A stretch of 64,000 nucleotides of DNA from assembly GCA_951394045.1 (NCBI GenBank), contig OX595991.1, positions 620,001-684,000 of the forward strand. Reading direction: 5' to 3'. Made by a program: the position numbers and the translations under genes. Origin of the DNA: Nitzschia sp. DOCU1. Lineage: Eukaryota > Bacillariophyta > Bacillariophyceae > Bacillariales > Bacillariaceae. Of this stretch, positions 32,733-42,793 are shown piece by piece (within the stretch, counting starts at the first letter, position 1; each line of letters opens with the position of its first letter). The notes below the pieces were generated by a model. That model ran no database searches, had not been told where the DNA came from, and saw only the letters and a list, made by a program, of their open reading frames with translations.

Positions 32733-34661
32733 TTACGGCAAAAGTACTGTCGTGGTTGGCTTAGTTTCCGCTGTTTTCCCAAGGACGTCTTCCCCTGGAG
32801 CGACAGCAACTGGAGAGGAATCATCGGCAGGTGTCTCGTTGCTGGGAGTCTCGGATGTCGTCGTTTCTTCCTCCTTCTTGCCCGCTGAGCTACCCTCCTT
32901 TCCTTCTTCCTCTTTTCGATCCCCGACGACTTGATCCAAAAAGGGAAGGACTACTTTGCGCCCAAAGTTCTTGAAACGATCCCCCATGGTTATCTTGGGA
33001 GGAGTAGCAGCCTTGGTTTCAAGCTCACCCTCAACAGCGCCTTCTCCTTCTCCATCCGTGGAAGCAGCAGTCGACCCTGTCTCAGAAGCTTCCAACGGAT
33101 CCTTTGTTTCTCCGTTGCTTAGTTGCGGTTCCTCGCGTCCCACGGCTCGTTCCAACGAATCTCGTGCTGACCTCATGACACGTTTGGGAGCTTCAAATTC
33201 TGTACCCAGCACTGACACCCCACCTACAATCAAGACTTCTCCAAACGGCGGTGGCAATGTGGGAATGAATATGAGGCCGACACCGACCATGGTACCACCC
33301 CCAAGAGCGATTCCAGCTCGCTTGGCTTGACGTAACCATCGTTGGGCACGAGTGGTAGGAGGCCCTGTATTAGCGGGTGGTTTCATGGCAATAATGGTAA
33401 CCGTATCGTCCGATTGACATAACAGCGCTTGTGCTTCCTCGGGCGTCAATTGACTGCAGGGAGTTGCGTTGATGGCGACCACAATGTCGCCTTGGCTCAA
33501 CGCTGAATGGGCGAGTAGTCCATTGGCATCCAGATTGTTAATGTGCAGCAAATTGTTGCAGGGATCATCGGCTGCCACGGGTAGTGTTTGATTAGTAGAG
33601 GCCTTCATATCATCGTGTTTCTTGGAATCTACAGCATTTGCTCCCGATTCTGCCTCATTGAGTTCGTCATTACTCTCGTCACCCCCTTGCTTTTCGTCCG
33701 CTTCTTTGGCCTTTTCTTGTGCATCAGAGGGTTGCAACAGTGCATCGGCCGGCCTGTAAAATCCAATCCCCAAATTCGCATCCGCCGATGGCTTTCGTAC
33801 CATTGCCTGAACTAAATTAGGATTGCCCTGTGGGGTTTCCACCATGAGTGTGATTGGTACGCCACCTTCCATTTTGACTAATTCTTGAATGGTGCTTTCG
33901 GCATTGGTGCACTTTTGATTATTAATGGACACCAGAATATCGCCCTCTTGAAAGGGAGCATGTTCTAGCAAGCCCATACCTGCCATGACGCCAATACGAA
34001 CCGCATTGGGTTGTTCCTTGTGCTGCTCCATACCAAAGCCCCACTTGGAATCGCGGGATTCTTTCTGTAGAGTCACGCTGATTCGACTAGCCCGAAAGGA
34101 AGCCATTTGTTCGGCAGATAATTTACCGGGATCCAAGGTGGTTGCTGGTGTAGGGGCAGCAGGTGCTGTTGCCGGTTTTCTAGAAATGAAGCGAGAAAAG
34201 CGGGACACTGGTGGGGTGGTGTTAGCAGTTGTTTCCTCTGTCATTTCCGTTGTGGAAGGCTCTTCTTTTGGTGGAGGGCGTTCCACAACGGCAACTTGCT
34301 CGTCTTGCAAACGATTGTTTTGCCATTTCGTTTGCCATCGGCTGCGAAAGTTGTCCCAGCGACCTCCAGAGGTCTGCTCATTATCAGTAGGAGTCCCACT
34401 GTCTTCTCCTTCTTTGGGAGTCGTCGCCTTGGCTTGAGCCCAGGGATCCACTACATGCTCGCCGTTGGAGGGACTTTGATTATCCTGCTCATCATTCGAT
34501 CCCGTTGGAGTGAGGGAGACTTCACCGAGAGCATCAAATTCCTCATCAGAAGAGGCAGTCAACACCAACTTGTCGTTGTTGGTGTTGCCATTGAAGGGTG
34601 CTAAAGTATCCTCTTCGGGGAGCATGGTAATGTCTTGCAAAGTGTTGTTGTGGGGTGCCAT
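32733..34661 (-). CDS. Two-PDZ protein with PGPGW-like membrane domain
   Basis: Single exon from ATG 34661 (MAPHNNTLQ), 642 aa; a longer frame upstream lacks an ATG. The N-terminal 185 residues are acidic and Ser/Thr/Pro-rich. PDZ 1 (about 187-285) includes KWGFGMEQ and FQEGDILVSINNQ; PDZ 2 (about 365-425) includes SALSQGDIVVAINATPC. A hydrophobic hairpin (about 450-485), GGTMVGVGLIFIPTLPPPFG then VGGVSVLGTEF, resembles the PGPGW putative transmembrane family. The acidic/Lys-rich tail is probably disordered. A scaffold role at a membrane is inferred; partners are unknown. A CRE palindrome lies about 190 bp upstream. Confidence 0.75.
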   Translation of the reverse strand: MAPHNNTLQDITMLPEEDTLAPFNGNTNNDKLVLTASSDEEFDALGEVSLTPTGSNDEQDNQSPSNGEHVVDPWAQAKATTPKEGEDSGTPTDNEQTSGGRWDNFRSRWQTKWQNNRLQDEQVAVVERPPPKEEPSTTEMTEETTANTTPPVSRFSRFISRKPATAPAAPTPATTLDPGKLSAEQMASFRASRISVTLQKESRDSKWGFGMEQHKEQPNAVRIGVMAGMGLLEHAPFQEGDILVSINNQKCTNAESTIQELVKMEGGVPITLMVETPQGNPNLVQAMVRKPSADANLGIGFYRPADALLQPSDAQEKAKEADEKQGGDESNDELNEAESGANAVDSKKHDDMKASTNQTLPVAADDPCNNLLHINNLDANGLLAHSALSQGDIVVAINATPCSQLTPEEAQALLCQSDDTVTIIAMKPPANTGPPTTRAQRWLRQAKRAGIALGGGTMVGVGLIFIPTLPPPFGEVLIVGGVSVLGTEFEAPKRVMRSARDSLERAVGREEPQLSNGETKDPLEASETGSTAASTDGEGEGAVEGELETKAATPPKITMGDRFKNFGRKVVLPFLDQVVGDRKEEEGKEGSSAGKKEEETTTSETPSNETPADDSSPVAVAPGEDVLGKTAETKPTTTVLLP

Positions 34662-35350
34662 GTTGGTGGTCACTGTTTTCTTCAAGAGCGACACAAATGA
34701 CAAAACTTAATGTCGATATGGTGGAAAAATGCGGAAAGCCATGCCTATGACCCGTACTAGTAGCGTATTATACTTCAACACGAATGCTTGGACCCCAGTT
34801 TGCTTCGTTCTGTGGGTCTTGACGGGACTCGCTTCATCCACCTTACACGACTAATGACGTCATTTCAAAGCCCTAGCTAGGAGCAGCTCATCCATCCCGG
34901 CGGCCACCACAACACGAGAGTCGACTACCTAGTACTACTCAATGCTTACCGGTAGGATGAGGTCTTTGGAAAGCCGTCAGGTCAATGACAAAGGGCAAGA
35001 AAATAGAAGAACGTCAGGGTATCATGTTATCCTTACTAGTTTGTTGGAGCGGCATTGTGGCTACTCGTGCAGTAAATCTCACTTGCGGTCTGTCGCTGCT
35101 CGGACAGTAGCGTTTCGTCGGCATTGTAATATTCTTGCAACTCAGTCTTGTCGTCGTCGCCATCATTGTTGGGTGTAGTAGTAGGAATACTGCGGACAGG
35201 AAAACAATCCATTAGTAAAGTATTCTATGCAATATATATGCAAAAACGTTTGAATGTCAAAACTTTTTTGTATCATACGCCAGCATCAATTGGACAATGT
35301 GGCAATTCATTGCCATTATCCACTGGTAGAAATACATACTAAAAAAGAAC
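34662..35350. other. Intergenic region upstream of the PDZ gene
   Basis: About 690 bases containing the PDZ-gene promoter and the 3' end of the Mpv17-ACT gene. Short frames at 34942-35342 were not accepted. An AT-rich stretch lies at 35220-35345. Confidence 0.5.
34855..34862. promoter_or_regulatory. Palindromic CRE-like site
   Basis: TGACGTCA core inside the 12-bp palindrome AATGACGTCATT (34853-34864), about 194 bp upstream of the PDZ-protein ATG. A bZIP/CRE role is inferred from motif and position. Confidence 0.45.
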
Positions 35351-36705
35351 CTACTTGTGCTTTCCCGCATGTACAAAGACATCAAAGTGTGACAACTCGA
35401 GATCCGTCTTGAGCGATGACATGTCATGAATCATGGAATCCAAATTATCATAATCTGCCATGTTGGGCGAACTGACCATGGCATCAATGACAAATTCACG
35501 TTTCCCATCCTTGCCTATTCGTAGCGTGGTTGTCATGTTTTCAATCGACAAGCCCAAACTTGCCGCCTTTTCGGCCACCCGTGCTACCATGCCAGGTCTA
35601 AAACCAACGAATGACGACAAAGACGAGCAGGAGTATGTCAGTCCAAGTTGCAGATTTGAAATGCCACTTTCTCGTCGTTCCACACTTACTTGTCCAATCC
35701 CACACAATGCAAACGCATTCCAAACACGGAGTTTTTGGAGGAACATCGTTTGGTTAATTTGGTCGTTTGAATATTGAATTCCCGTGCCAATTCCTTCTTT
35801 TTGAGAGCCTTTAGGAATTTGGTAGCCTTTTCCGGCGGTACTGCCACGTGCATTTGAATAATAAACTCTTCTCCCAGTCGGACCATTTTGGAATGCGTCA
35901 CATTGCCCCCTTCTTCTGCGACATGCCGCGACAGCAAGGCTACTAATCCCGGCCGTTGCTTGGCGACTGCCGAAATATTGACATGATACATGGCATCATC
36001 CAATTCGACGGGTGTCGTATTAAAGGCATCTAATCCTTCTTGCAATAACAGATACGATGCCCCCGTCACAGCACCTCCTGCCATGTCTTGCGAATGTGCG
36101 ACATCGCCTCCTCGCATGGCCGACAAGACGCAGGTCCACAACAAGGAAACGCCTGCCACAAAGGGAATTCGCAAATGCATGGGCATGAATGCAAAATTGA
36201 ACAAGGTCGCTGGAACCCAAATCTTCCAAAGTGCCAATAAATCTTCCTTCATGTTTTGTCTGTAATTTCCCAAAACTTTCATAATGTCGGGTTTGTCGGC
36301 CATGACGAGTTCTTTGGTCATGTAAAATGCTGGAAAGTACATGAGCGGATGATGCACGCATTGATCCAAGAAGGTTTGAGCGACTAATTGAAACATGCCC
36401 TTGACGTCCGTCAACTTTTGCGCCAACGGCTTGGCGGCAAAGGAGGCCGCGCTGGGAAACAAACGTCCAAAGACGGGCACATACAAGGTGTACTGAACAC
36501 CCCCCAGGTACACAAATCCAAAGGCGGCAAAGGCAGCATTTCGACGCCAATCCACCTTTTCACGTCGTTCGACTACTTTTTGTACGAGCAAATCCGAAAA
36601 GGACGTTTTGAAGCCTGACAAAATTACGCCAAAGGCCATGGGATACCGAATCGGTATCTTTTTGGCTTGATTCCAAAGGGAAGGACGAACCACGATGGAT
36701 GCCAT
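35351..36705 (-). CDS. Mpv17/PMP22-family membrane protein fused to two ACT domains
   Basis: Exons 36705-35690 and 35597-35351 (92-bp intron, GTAAGT donor, TTTTAG acceptor; junction HCVGLDK|PGM) encode 420 aa. The N-terminal half (about 15-215) is Mpv17/PMP22-like: YPMAFGVILSGFKTSFSDLL, FGFVYLGGVQYTLYVP, and the signature WVPATLFNFAFMPMHLRIPF. The C-terminal half holds two ACT domains: YHVNISAVAKQRPGLVALL (about 240-315) and FGMRLHCVGLDKPGMVARV (about 330-415), resembling the GcvR-type tandem. Mpv17 proteins form channels or modulate metabolites in inner mitochondrial or peroxisomal membranes; ACT domains bind amino acids. An amino-acid-gated membrane protein is an inference. The intron lies inside the second ACT domain, which argues that the fusion is real. 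Confidence 0.82.
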
Positions 36706-37283
36706 GATATTGATATTGATGATGTAGAAAGAAGTATGACGGGGGTTGTCACCTCACCTCACCTCACCTCAAGCTTCACCGGTCCAGGACGGAAGATGTC
36801 TGGAAACAATGCCACTGGTCTTTCCTCATTTCTCCTCTATCTAAATACTCGAATGGAAACTCCCACTTTTTTTCCTTCCCGACGTTCCCCTCCATCCAAT
36901 CGGAATATGACGGCCGGCGTGCAGAAAATGCATTGGCACGTTCTAGCTAGGAAGCATTGGTGCGTGGTAGACAATCTACACAGATCTACGTGAGGTGGGC
37001 TGACGTGTCCGATGACGTCAAAAGGGCACTAGAATTTCTACGAGAACGAAAATTCGCGCCGGGAATCCGAGTCCCGAGTGTCGTGAAAGTATTGGTTTCG
37101 ATTCGATTCATCCGACAGGTGGACCGAGGCGGGAGTAACCGCGGCAGAGCATCTCTTGCAATAGTAGCGCACCGACTAGAGTAGATGATATTTATACAAA
37201 AAGATGATACATACGCATTATAGCATTGGCAGTAGTAGTAGTATTGTATATCGGTCGGTAGTAGTAGTAGTAAAAATACAAAT
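36706..37283. other. Promoter region of the Mpv17-ACT gene
   Basis: About 578 bases. It contains four tandem TCACC pentamers (36749-36771) near the start codon, a CRE palindrome at 37013, and a TAG/TAC trinucleotide-rich stretch at 37225-37275 in the 3' UTR of the RING gene. No gene was recognised. Confidence 0.5.
37013..37020. promoter_or_regulatory. Palindromic CRE-like site with adjacent half-site
   Basis: TGACGTCA at 37013-37020, with a second TGACGT at 37001-37006. These lie about 300 bp upstream of the Mpv17-ACT ATG (36705, minus). Regulation is inferred. Confidence 0.45.
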
Positions 37284-40200
37284 TTAGTCTCCGGCAACCC
37301 CACCACCCCGTGGCACGCCCGAGCTAAAAACACCCATGAGAATAGCTTCAGCGACTGCTTCGGCAGATCCTCGTTCTCGCAATTCACGCAACAAATGACT
37401 ACGTTCATATTGTGGAAACATGTCCACTAAATGAGCCAATGCACGAGCTTCTTCTTCGGGACTCATGGGAATGGCTCCTGCCAAAATCAGGAACCGACGT
37501 AAAAAGGAAGGTTGTTGTTGTTGTTGTGCGGCTGGTTCTTGCTGCTGTTGTGGTTGTTGCTGTGGCAGCACTGCATTGTCACTAGCAACTGCAACAGCAG
37601 GAGCAACATTGGTACCGTTTATCGTTGGTGTTGGACCTTGATTATTATCTTCTAGAATGGGAACCAAAGGTGTTGTTGTTGCCGGCTGTTGTGGTGGTGG
37701 TGGTGGTGGTCGGGCAAAGAAGGGGACTGGGGGTGGTGCAGGACCTGATGGTCGTCGCACTACTTCAAACGAAAAGGCAGGGACAGGGATCCATGCCGGC
37801 AAGATACCCTCGGTAGAGAATCGAAATAGTGCATGGTCGGCTCCGCCGCCGCCATTGTTGTTGACCGGTAACGGCGGTTGTTGCTGTGCCTGTGGAGGGC
37901 CATTGTTTTCTGCCGCTACAGCAACTTGTGGAGCTGGAGCTACAACATTCGGAACCGCAGCCGCTGTGGCAGTCGGCACATTGCGGCCTGTCCTTGGTTC
38001 TCCTTGTCGAGTACCATCCAACAAACAGGATCGACACAAGGGGCATTTGGCAGCTTGAACAGACTGTGCCCGTTCCACTACTTCGCGCAAACAATGAGTA
38101 TGATACAAATGACCACACGGAACCTTTTTCACATGACCTCCCGTGGACATGGTGCCCAAACAAATACAGCACACATCCCCCGCCAACGATGCTTTGCGCA
38201 ATTCTTGATCCGAAGCATTCGGAAATAATCCATGTAGATCGCGTGCAATACTGTGAATGTTTCGGCGTTGCGCGATTTTCTTGCAAGCCGACGAAATGGC
38301 GGAATGCAGGTGCAAGGCCAAGACACCATCAATCAACGAAAATTGGACGCCATGCAAACTCCAAATATGGCAAAAGTGGCAAACGGTCAAGGCGTGGCAC
38401 AATAGTTCCAAGGTAAACATGGCGCTGTCCATGATTCCTAGTCGACGTGCATGAGCTAGATCCAGCACTTCCATGCGTTGGTCCAAACGACGAGATTCTA
38501 GCAAAAGGTCCTCTCGGGACGTTGGGAGCTGCGGTTGGGGTACTTCGTTGTTTCCTGTTGGTTCTGCAGCACCAGTCGCCTCCACATTGTCATCGTTCTC
38601 TTGTTCTAACAAGCGTTCCATCCTTTCGAGCTCTGAGTTAACGTCATCGTCGTCGTCCAGATCCATTCCTGGGTCCTCGGATGCCATTGTTGCCCTTCCA
38701 CCAAAAGTGTTGTTGTTGTCGTTATTCTCGTGGTGAATGGCATGGTGCAATTGAATTTGTCGTGCTTCCATGGATTGAATGGTGGTTGTATGTATATCTT
38801 CCAAGACACACGTAAAATACTTGAGAATGTGCGACACCACATCGGCCGCCAACAGAGCACAATCGCACGTTAACAACAGAACCATCCCCCATCCCGCCGC
38901 ATGAAAGAGTGCGACACACGAAGCGGCTGCCAATATGTTTCCCACCAATACCAAAAGCAACAATTGAACAACACCTGGTCGAGGGGCTTGTCCCAAGGCA
39001 TTTAAATGCGTCGTCGTGGCATGTGCCAAATGATCCAAACTTCGTAAGCAACTCAAGGTGGAATACCACGTCAAGAGAATGAGCAAATCCAACGTGTCCG
39101 GTGCTACCACGGCACTTATCAATAATAACTTGAATACCAAAAAACCTCCCATGCGTTCCCGTGTGGGACTGGACCAATCTACCATGTTGGGTGAAGCCCC
39201 ACCACCACCGCCCACTCCTCCTGCCATGGTTGGCGGAGCACCCAACCCATGCGCCGAGGATGAGGATGACGATTGACCCGATGTTCCCAAGAACCATGCT
39301 GCAATGGCAGAATGCATCAAATATGTCAATGCCAATAACAAGTTGGCAATAGCCAAGAGACGAGGTGTCGATGTTAAAATTTTGTCAATCATATCCGTCG
39401 GTGTGATTGTTGGAACTGTTGGCTGTGAAGACGATAATAACATGGGATCCAATGTCATATATGTCCCCAAACTTTCTGCCACCGACAGTATCTTGTCCTT
39501 GAGTCTTGTGAACACTGTCGAATTGGCAGCATTCACATTGCTCTTGTCGGCACCTTTTGATTTCGAAAACGAAGCATGTCCGTCTTTGGGTTGTCGATTG
39601 TGACGCCACCACCAAAACAATGGAGACGAGGTCGATGCATAAGTATTATCTTCATTGTTGTTTTTGTTGTGGCTTGAAGAAGAATGCGCCGTAGATTCTG
39701 CTGCTTGTGGATAAGGTTGATGAGGATTGTTGCTATTCAATTGGTGTTGTTGTTGTGCATTCCACCATTGTTGAATGGATTGTAATAAATCGCTGGTATC
39801 CGGAGATTGTTCTCCACGTTTCGCGGCTATCCCAACTGCGGCAGCCTTGGCCACTTGTTCCACAGTACTGCTCCATTGAAAGGATGACGACGACGACGAC
39901 GACGTCTCTGAGGATAACGACACCATAGAAGGGTGATAATGATGATTATGATCCGAGGAGGAAGAAGAATGATCCATCATCATCATCATTTTGGGAATAG
40001 TCGATACAGGTGCCGTTACAATTGCTAAAATCGCCACAACCGTCGAGATGGCACAATACACTTTGCTGACTTTCCAGCTCGCCAGAGGATTCCCATTGTT
40101 GTTATTGTGGTGGCCGAACGTATCTGAAGGTGGTCGACGAGTCGGCCAGGGTTGTTGTGGTACCGCGGCTTCTGGCACAAGCCTTCGAACACGTCGTGCT

Positions 40201-40331
40201 TGAGTGGCATTCGTATCCATGGCATCCGCATTATCGAGAAACGCTGGGAACGGTTCCGCCGGCAGATCATCCGGAATGGCTCGTCGACGTCGCCTTAACC
40301 CCACCTGGGGTGGATTCAAGAAATCGTCCAT
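37284..40331 (-). CDS. gp78/AMFR-like RING-CUE E3 ubiquitin ligase
   Basis: Single exon from ATG 40331, 1015 aa. Several hydrophobic segments lie between about residues 85 and 500 (VYCAISTVVAILAIV, LLAIANLLLALTYLM, VQLLLLVLVGNILAA), separated by low-complexity Ser/Asn/His stretches. A RING-H2 finger lies at about 720-775: CCICLGTM, then VPCGHLYHTHCL and CPLCR. A Gln/Pro-rich segment follows. The C-terminus carries a CUE domain (about 957-1000) with LVDMFPQYERSHLL and AEAIL. Membrane spans plus RING plus CUE is the layout of gp78/AMFR ERAD ligases, and HRD1 lacks the CUE. A role in ER-associated degradation is therefore likely by family. The low-complexity inserts make it longer than animal gp78. 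Confidence 0.88.
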   Translation of the reverse strand: MDDFLNPPQVGLRRRRRAIPDDLPAEPFPAFLDNADAMDTNATQARRVRRLVPEAAVPQQPWPTRRPPSDTFGHHNNNNGNPLASWKVSKVYCAISTVVAILAIVTAPVSTIPKMMMMMDHSSSSSDHNHHYHPSMVSLSSETSSSSSSSFQWSSTVEQVAKAAAVGIAAKRGEQSPDTSDLLQSIQQWWNAQQQHQLNSNNPHQPYPQAAESTAHSSSSHNKNNNEDNTYASTSSPLFWWWRHNRQPKDGHASFSKSKGADKSNVNAANSTVFTRLKDKILSVAESLGTYMTLDPMLLSSSQPTVPTITPTDMIDKILTSTPRLLAIANLLLALTYLMHSAIAAWFLGTSGQSSSSSSAHGLGAPPTMAGGVGGGGGASPNMVDWSSPTRERMGGFLVFKLLLISAVVAPDTLDLLILLTWYSTLSCLRSLDHLAHATTTHLNALGQAPRPGVVQLLLLVLVGNILAAASCVALFHAAGWGMVLLLTCDCALLAADVVSHILKYFTCVLEDIHTTTIQSMEARQIQLHHAIHHENNDNNNTFGGRATMASEDPGMDLDDDDDVNSELERMERLLEQENDDNVEATGAAEPTGNNEVPQPQLPTSREDLLLESRRLDQRMEVLDLAHARRLGIMDSAMFTLELLCHALTVCHFCHIWSLHGVQFSLIDGVLALHLHSAISSACKKIAQRRNIHSIARDLHGLFPNASDQELRKASLAGDVCCICLGTMSTGGHVKKVPCGHLYHTHCLREVVERAQSVQAAKCPLCRSCLLDGTRQGEPRTGRNVPTATAAAVPNVVAPAPQVAVAAENNGPPQAQQQPPLPVNNNGGGGADHALFRFSTEGILPAWIPVPAFSFEVVRRPSGPAPPPVPFFARPPPPPPQQPATTTPLVPILEDNNQGPTPTINGTNVAPAVAVASDNAVLPQQQPQQQQEPAAQQQQQPSFLRRFLILAGAIPMSPEEEARALAHLVDMFPQYERSHLLRELRERGSAEAVAEAILMGVFSSGVPRGGGVAGD

Positions 40332-41135
40332 ATTGCAAATACGCGTCTTCTATCGATTGGTAAACTGTCAGGAACAATTGGAGGATCCAAACTGTAGGGA
40401 GCGTCGGATCTTCGTTATTATGAGAAAGCAAAAGAAGACAAGTGGTACGAGCGAAGTTAATAAGAATGAGAATGGATCGAAGTGATGGCTTCTTCACTTT
40501 TGAAACATTCGTTCTCGCAAAAACAATCGGATGTCAAGGATGATGCAGTTTCAGGCGACAGCAGGCAGAGAACCTTCTCAAAGAAAAACTCAATCAATGA
40601 ATCGCTCAATCCAAAAGAGGAGCAATTGCATCTTCGAGTGAAGGAAAAGAAGATCCTGGGGTTTCTCTCCGAGCGCATCAACGCTATCATACGAACGAGC
40701 GATGAGACTGCGATGGTGGTATGCGGAAACACGACAACGCAATTACGTGTTATCCGAGAACGGGTGTTCTTTCGGCGAGCCGGGCCAGTCTGACCAACAC
40801 GCACGCACCGAGCTTGTAGTCAAAGAAGTCACAATTTTGAGACGGTACATACATACATGCATACATTACATGAAGCATCGCATGCATATATGCATCAACT
40901 TCCGTACTAAAACAAGCCCGTAAAGATCCTACCAGGATCCAAGTAGATCTTTCAAAGTAAGTGGTAAGCGTTTCTCACCGCACTCTCTCGTTGTGGAGGG
41001 CGATGATCTATCCGTCGTCGCCATGCTGCTGCCATCCATCGTTGTGCTGTTGTACTTGGCAGAGCACTGTGGGCTGATAGGAGGTAGAACTGTCTTCATC
41101 GTCAACAACAACAATAGATTTATACCATCATCACC
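40332..41135. other. Divergent promoter region (RING-CUE ligase / RPS5)
   Basis: About 800 bases. An ATGCAT/ACATACAT-rich stretch lies at 40845-40895. A 102-codon frame at 40485-40793 was considered and not accepted. No RNA gene was seen. Confidence 0.5.
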
Positions 41136-41922
41136 ATGGCGGACGTAGAAGAACCTGTTGAGGAAACACCCGTTGAGGAAGTGGCTCCTGCTGTCGAGGA
41201 GGATGAAGTAGCTGCTGCTACCGGTGCCACCGAAGTCAAACTCTTTGGAAAGTGGTCCTTTGATGATATTGAAATTCGTGATATCTCGCTAGAGGTGAGT
41301 GGTAGCAGTTGTAGTAGCAGTAATGCGGATCTATCCTTCCATGTGTTCGTTTGGATCTAGCAAGGAAATTGATGCTAAATCCTTCTTCTTGATTTCATTC
41401 GATTCCATAATACAGGATTACATTGCTTGCAAGGGAGACCATGCTGTCTACCTTCCACACACGGCTGGCCGATACCAAAAGAAGCGATTCCGAAAGGCCT
41501 CCTGCCCCATTGTGGAGCGCCTGGTGTGCTGCTTGATGCGCAAGGGACGCAACAGCGGAAAGAAGCTCATGGCTGTCCGAATTGTTCAACACACACTGGA
41601 AATTATCCACCTCTTGACGGATCAAAACCCCGTCCAAGTCGTGGTGGATGCCATTATCAACTCGGGACCACGCGAAGACTCCACTCGTGTCGGTGGTGCC
41701 GGTGTGGTCCGTCGTCAAGCTGTTGATATGTCTCCCTTCCGTCGGGTCAACTATGCTCTCTTCTTGATTGCCACGGGTGCCCGAGAGGCTTCGTTCCGCA
41801 ACCTCAAGACGATGGCAGAATGCTTGGCAGAAGAACTCATCAACGCTGCAAGAGGATCGTCCAACTCGTATGCTATCAAGAAGAAGGATGAAATTGAACG
41901 TGTTTCCAAGTCCAATCGTTAA
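41136..41922 (+). CDS. RPS5: 40S ribosomal protein S5 (uS7)
   Basis: Cytosolic small-subunit protein at the head/E-site. Exons 41136-41294 and 41416-41922 (121-bp intron, GTGAGT donor, TACAG acceptor) encode 221 aa. After an acidic N-terminal extension ([14 protein letters not shown]) come the conserved [71 protein letters not shown] and the C-terminus [20 protein letters not shown]. Gene-body conservation is very high and the assignment is firm. The ATG has a favourable context (CACCATGG). Confidence 0.97.
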
Positions 41923-42196
41923 GGCGTGCGTGCGATGTTTGGTCTATTATCAGTATTGTGGTGTTTTGTTTGCAAGGCAGAAAGCGCGGTACGTGTGGCA
42001 ATAGCAGTAATGGTAAAGGATCAAATGCATACGAACAAAAAAGTAAACTAGTACTCTACTACAAGCAAAGGGCTCGTGTGTGTACATCACCTAATGCTCG
42101 GAGTACTGTCAGCGTGGGGGTGACTTTCGGTGGTTCGTTCGAGGTGCTAGTAGCGCCTCACGCTTTTGTCTTTCGCTACTTTTCCCTTGGGTACAT

Positions 42197-42439
42197 CTAG
42201 ACCCGCTTGCTCCTCGGCAGTGAGACCTCCCCATTTCCCCTTTCCGCCTGTGCCCACTTGAAGAGCACCTGCCAATCCACGACGATGTCGGGCTCCACTC
42301 CCAACGCGAGCAGCGCGTCTGTCAACTCTTCCAAGCACTCGGTCGCAGTCGCAGGGGTTGACCGGTACTTTTTCATGATGGCCTTGCAGACTTTGTTCAT
42401 CTTCTTTTTCAGTTTTTCAGAGTCATTGTCGTTCATCAT
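42197..42439 (-). CDS. Small protein, possibly frameshifted or using -1 frameshifting
   Basis: From ATG 42439 the frame encodes 80 aa: a Lys-rich start (KLKKKMNKVCKAIMKKY), then ECLEELTDALLALGVEPDIVVD and WQVLFKWAQAERGN, ending at a TAG at 42197. The -1 frame continues to a TAG at 42147 with protein-like sequence (WGGLTAEEQAGLDVPKGK, then VAKDKSVRRY). The switch point coincides with G_GGA_AAT (42239-42233, minus strand), a canonical X_XXY_YYZ slippery heptamer in register. Options are a one-base assembly or allelic indel, a decaying gene, or programmed -1 frameshifting giving a product of about 97 aa. I do not recognise the family. Confidence 0.5.
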   Translation of the reverse strand: MMNDNDSEKLKKKMNKVCKAIMKKYRSTPATATECLEELTDALLALGVEPDIVVDWQVLFKWAQAERGNGEVSLPRSKRV

Positions 42440-42793
42440 GGTCGTGGTTAAACAGTACAGTGTAGAGAGTAATTGACAAGCCAAATCCAAAATTATAAGA
42501 TTGATTCTTCTATAACTTTGCTTTCTTTCTTGCAATCGAGAAAAAGATCTTGGATCCCATTCCACGATCAGCTTCTTCCTCTTTCCCAATCATAATCATC
42601 AATCTGACTCCCGCGGCCTTTAGCTTTGACTCCCAGCACTACTAGTTTCATCCAAAAGCTTCTCAAGTCGATCACAGTTTCTTCGAGATCCCGATCGACT
42701 TGGCTGGCGCTTTTTGACAAGATCTCCAGTACTGTAATGTCTGTAGTATCACCTCTTCCCTAGTAGCTGCTAGTGCCCATTACAAGAGCATCC
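42440..42793. other. Intergenic region
   Basis: 354 bases upstream of the small gene and downstream of the MSS51-C-like gene. No gene was recognised. Confidence 0.5.

Noticed and set aside
34942..35342. Two short plus-strand frames upstream of the PDZ gene
   Set aside because: Composition unlike protein, no family match, and one ends in AT-rich sequence.
36749..36771. TCACC pentamer repeat
   Set aside because: Only four copies; a simple microsatellite in a 5' UTR, not worth a separate finding.
40485..40793. 102-codon plus-strand frame upstream of RPS5 (MASSLLKHSFSQ...)
   Set aside because: No family resemblance, overlaps an equally long antisense frame, and lies in the divergent promoter of the RING-CUE gene.
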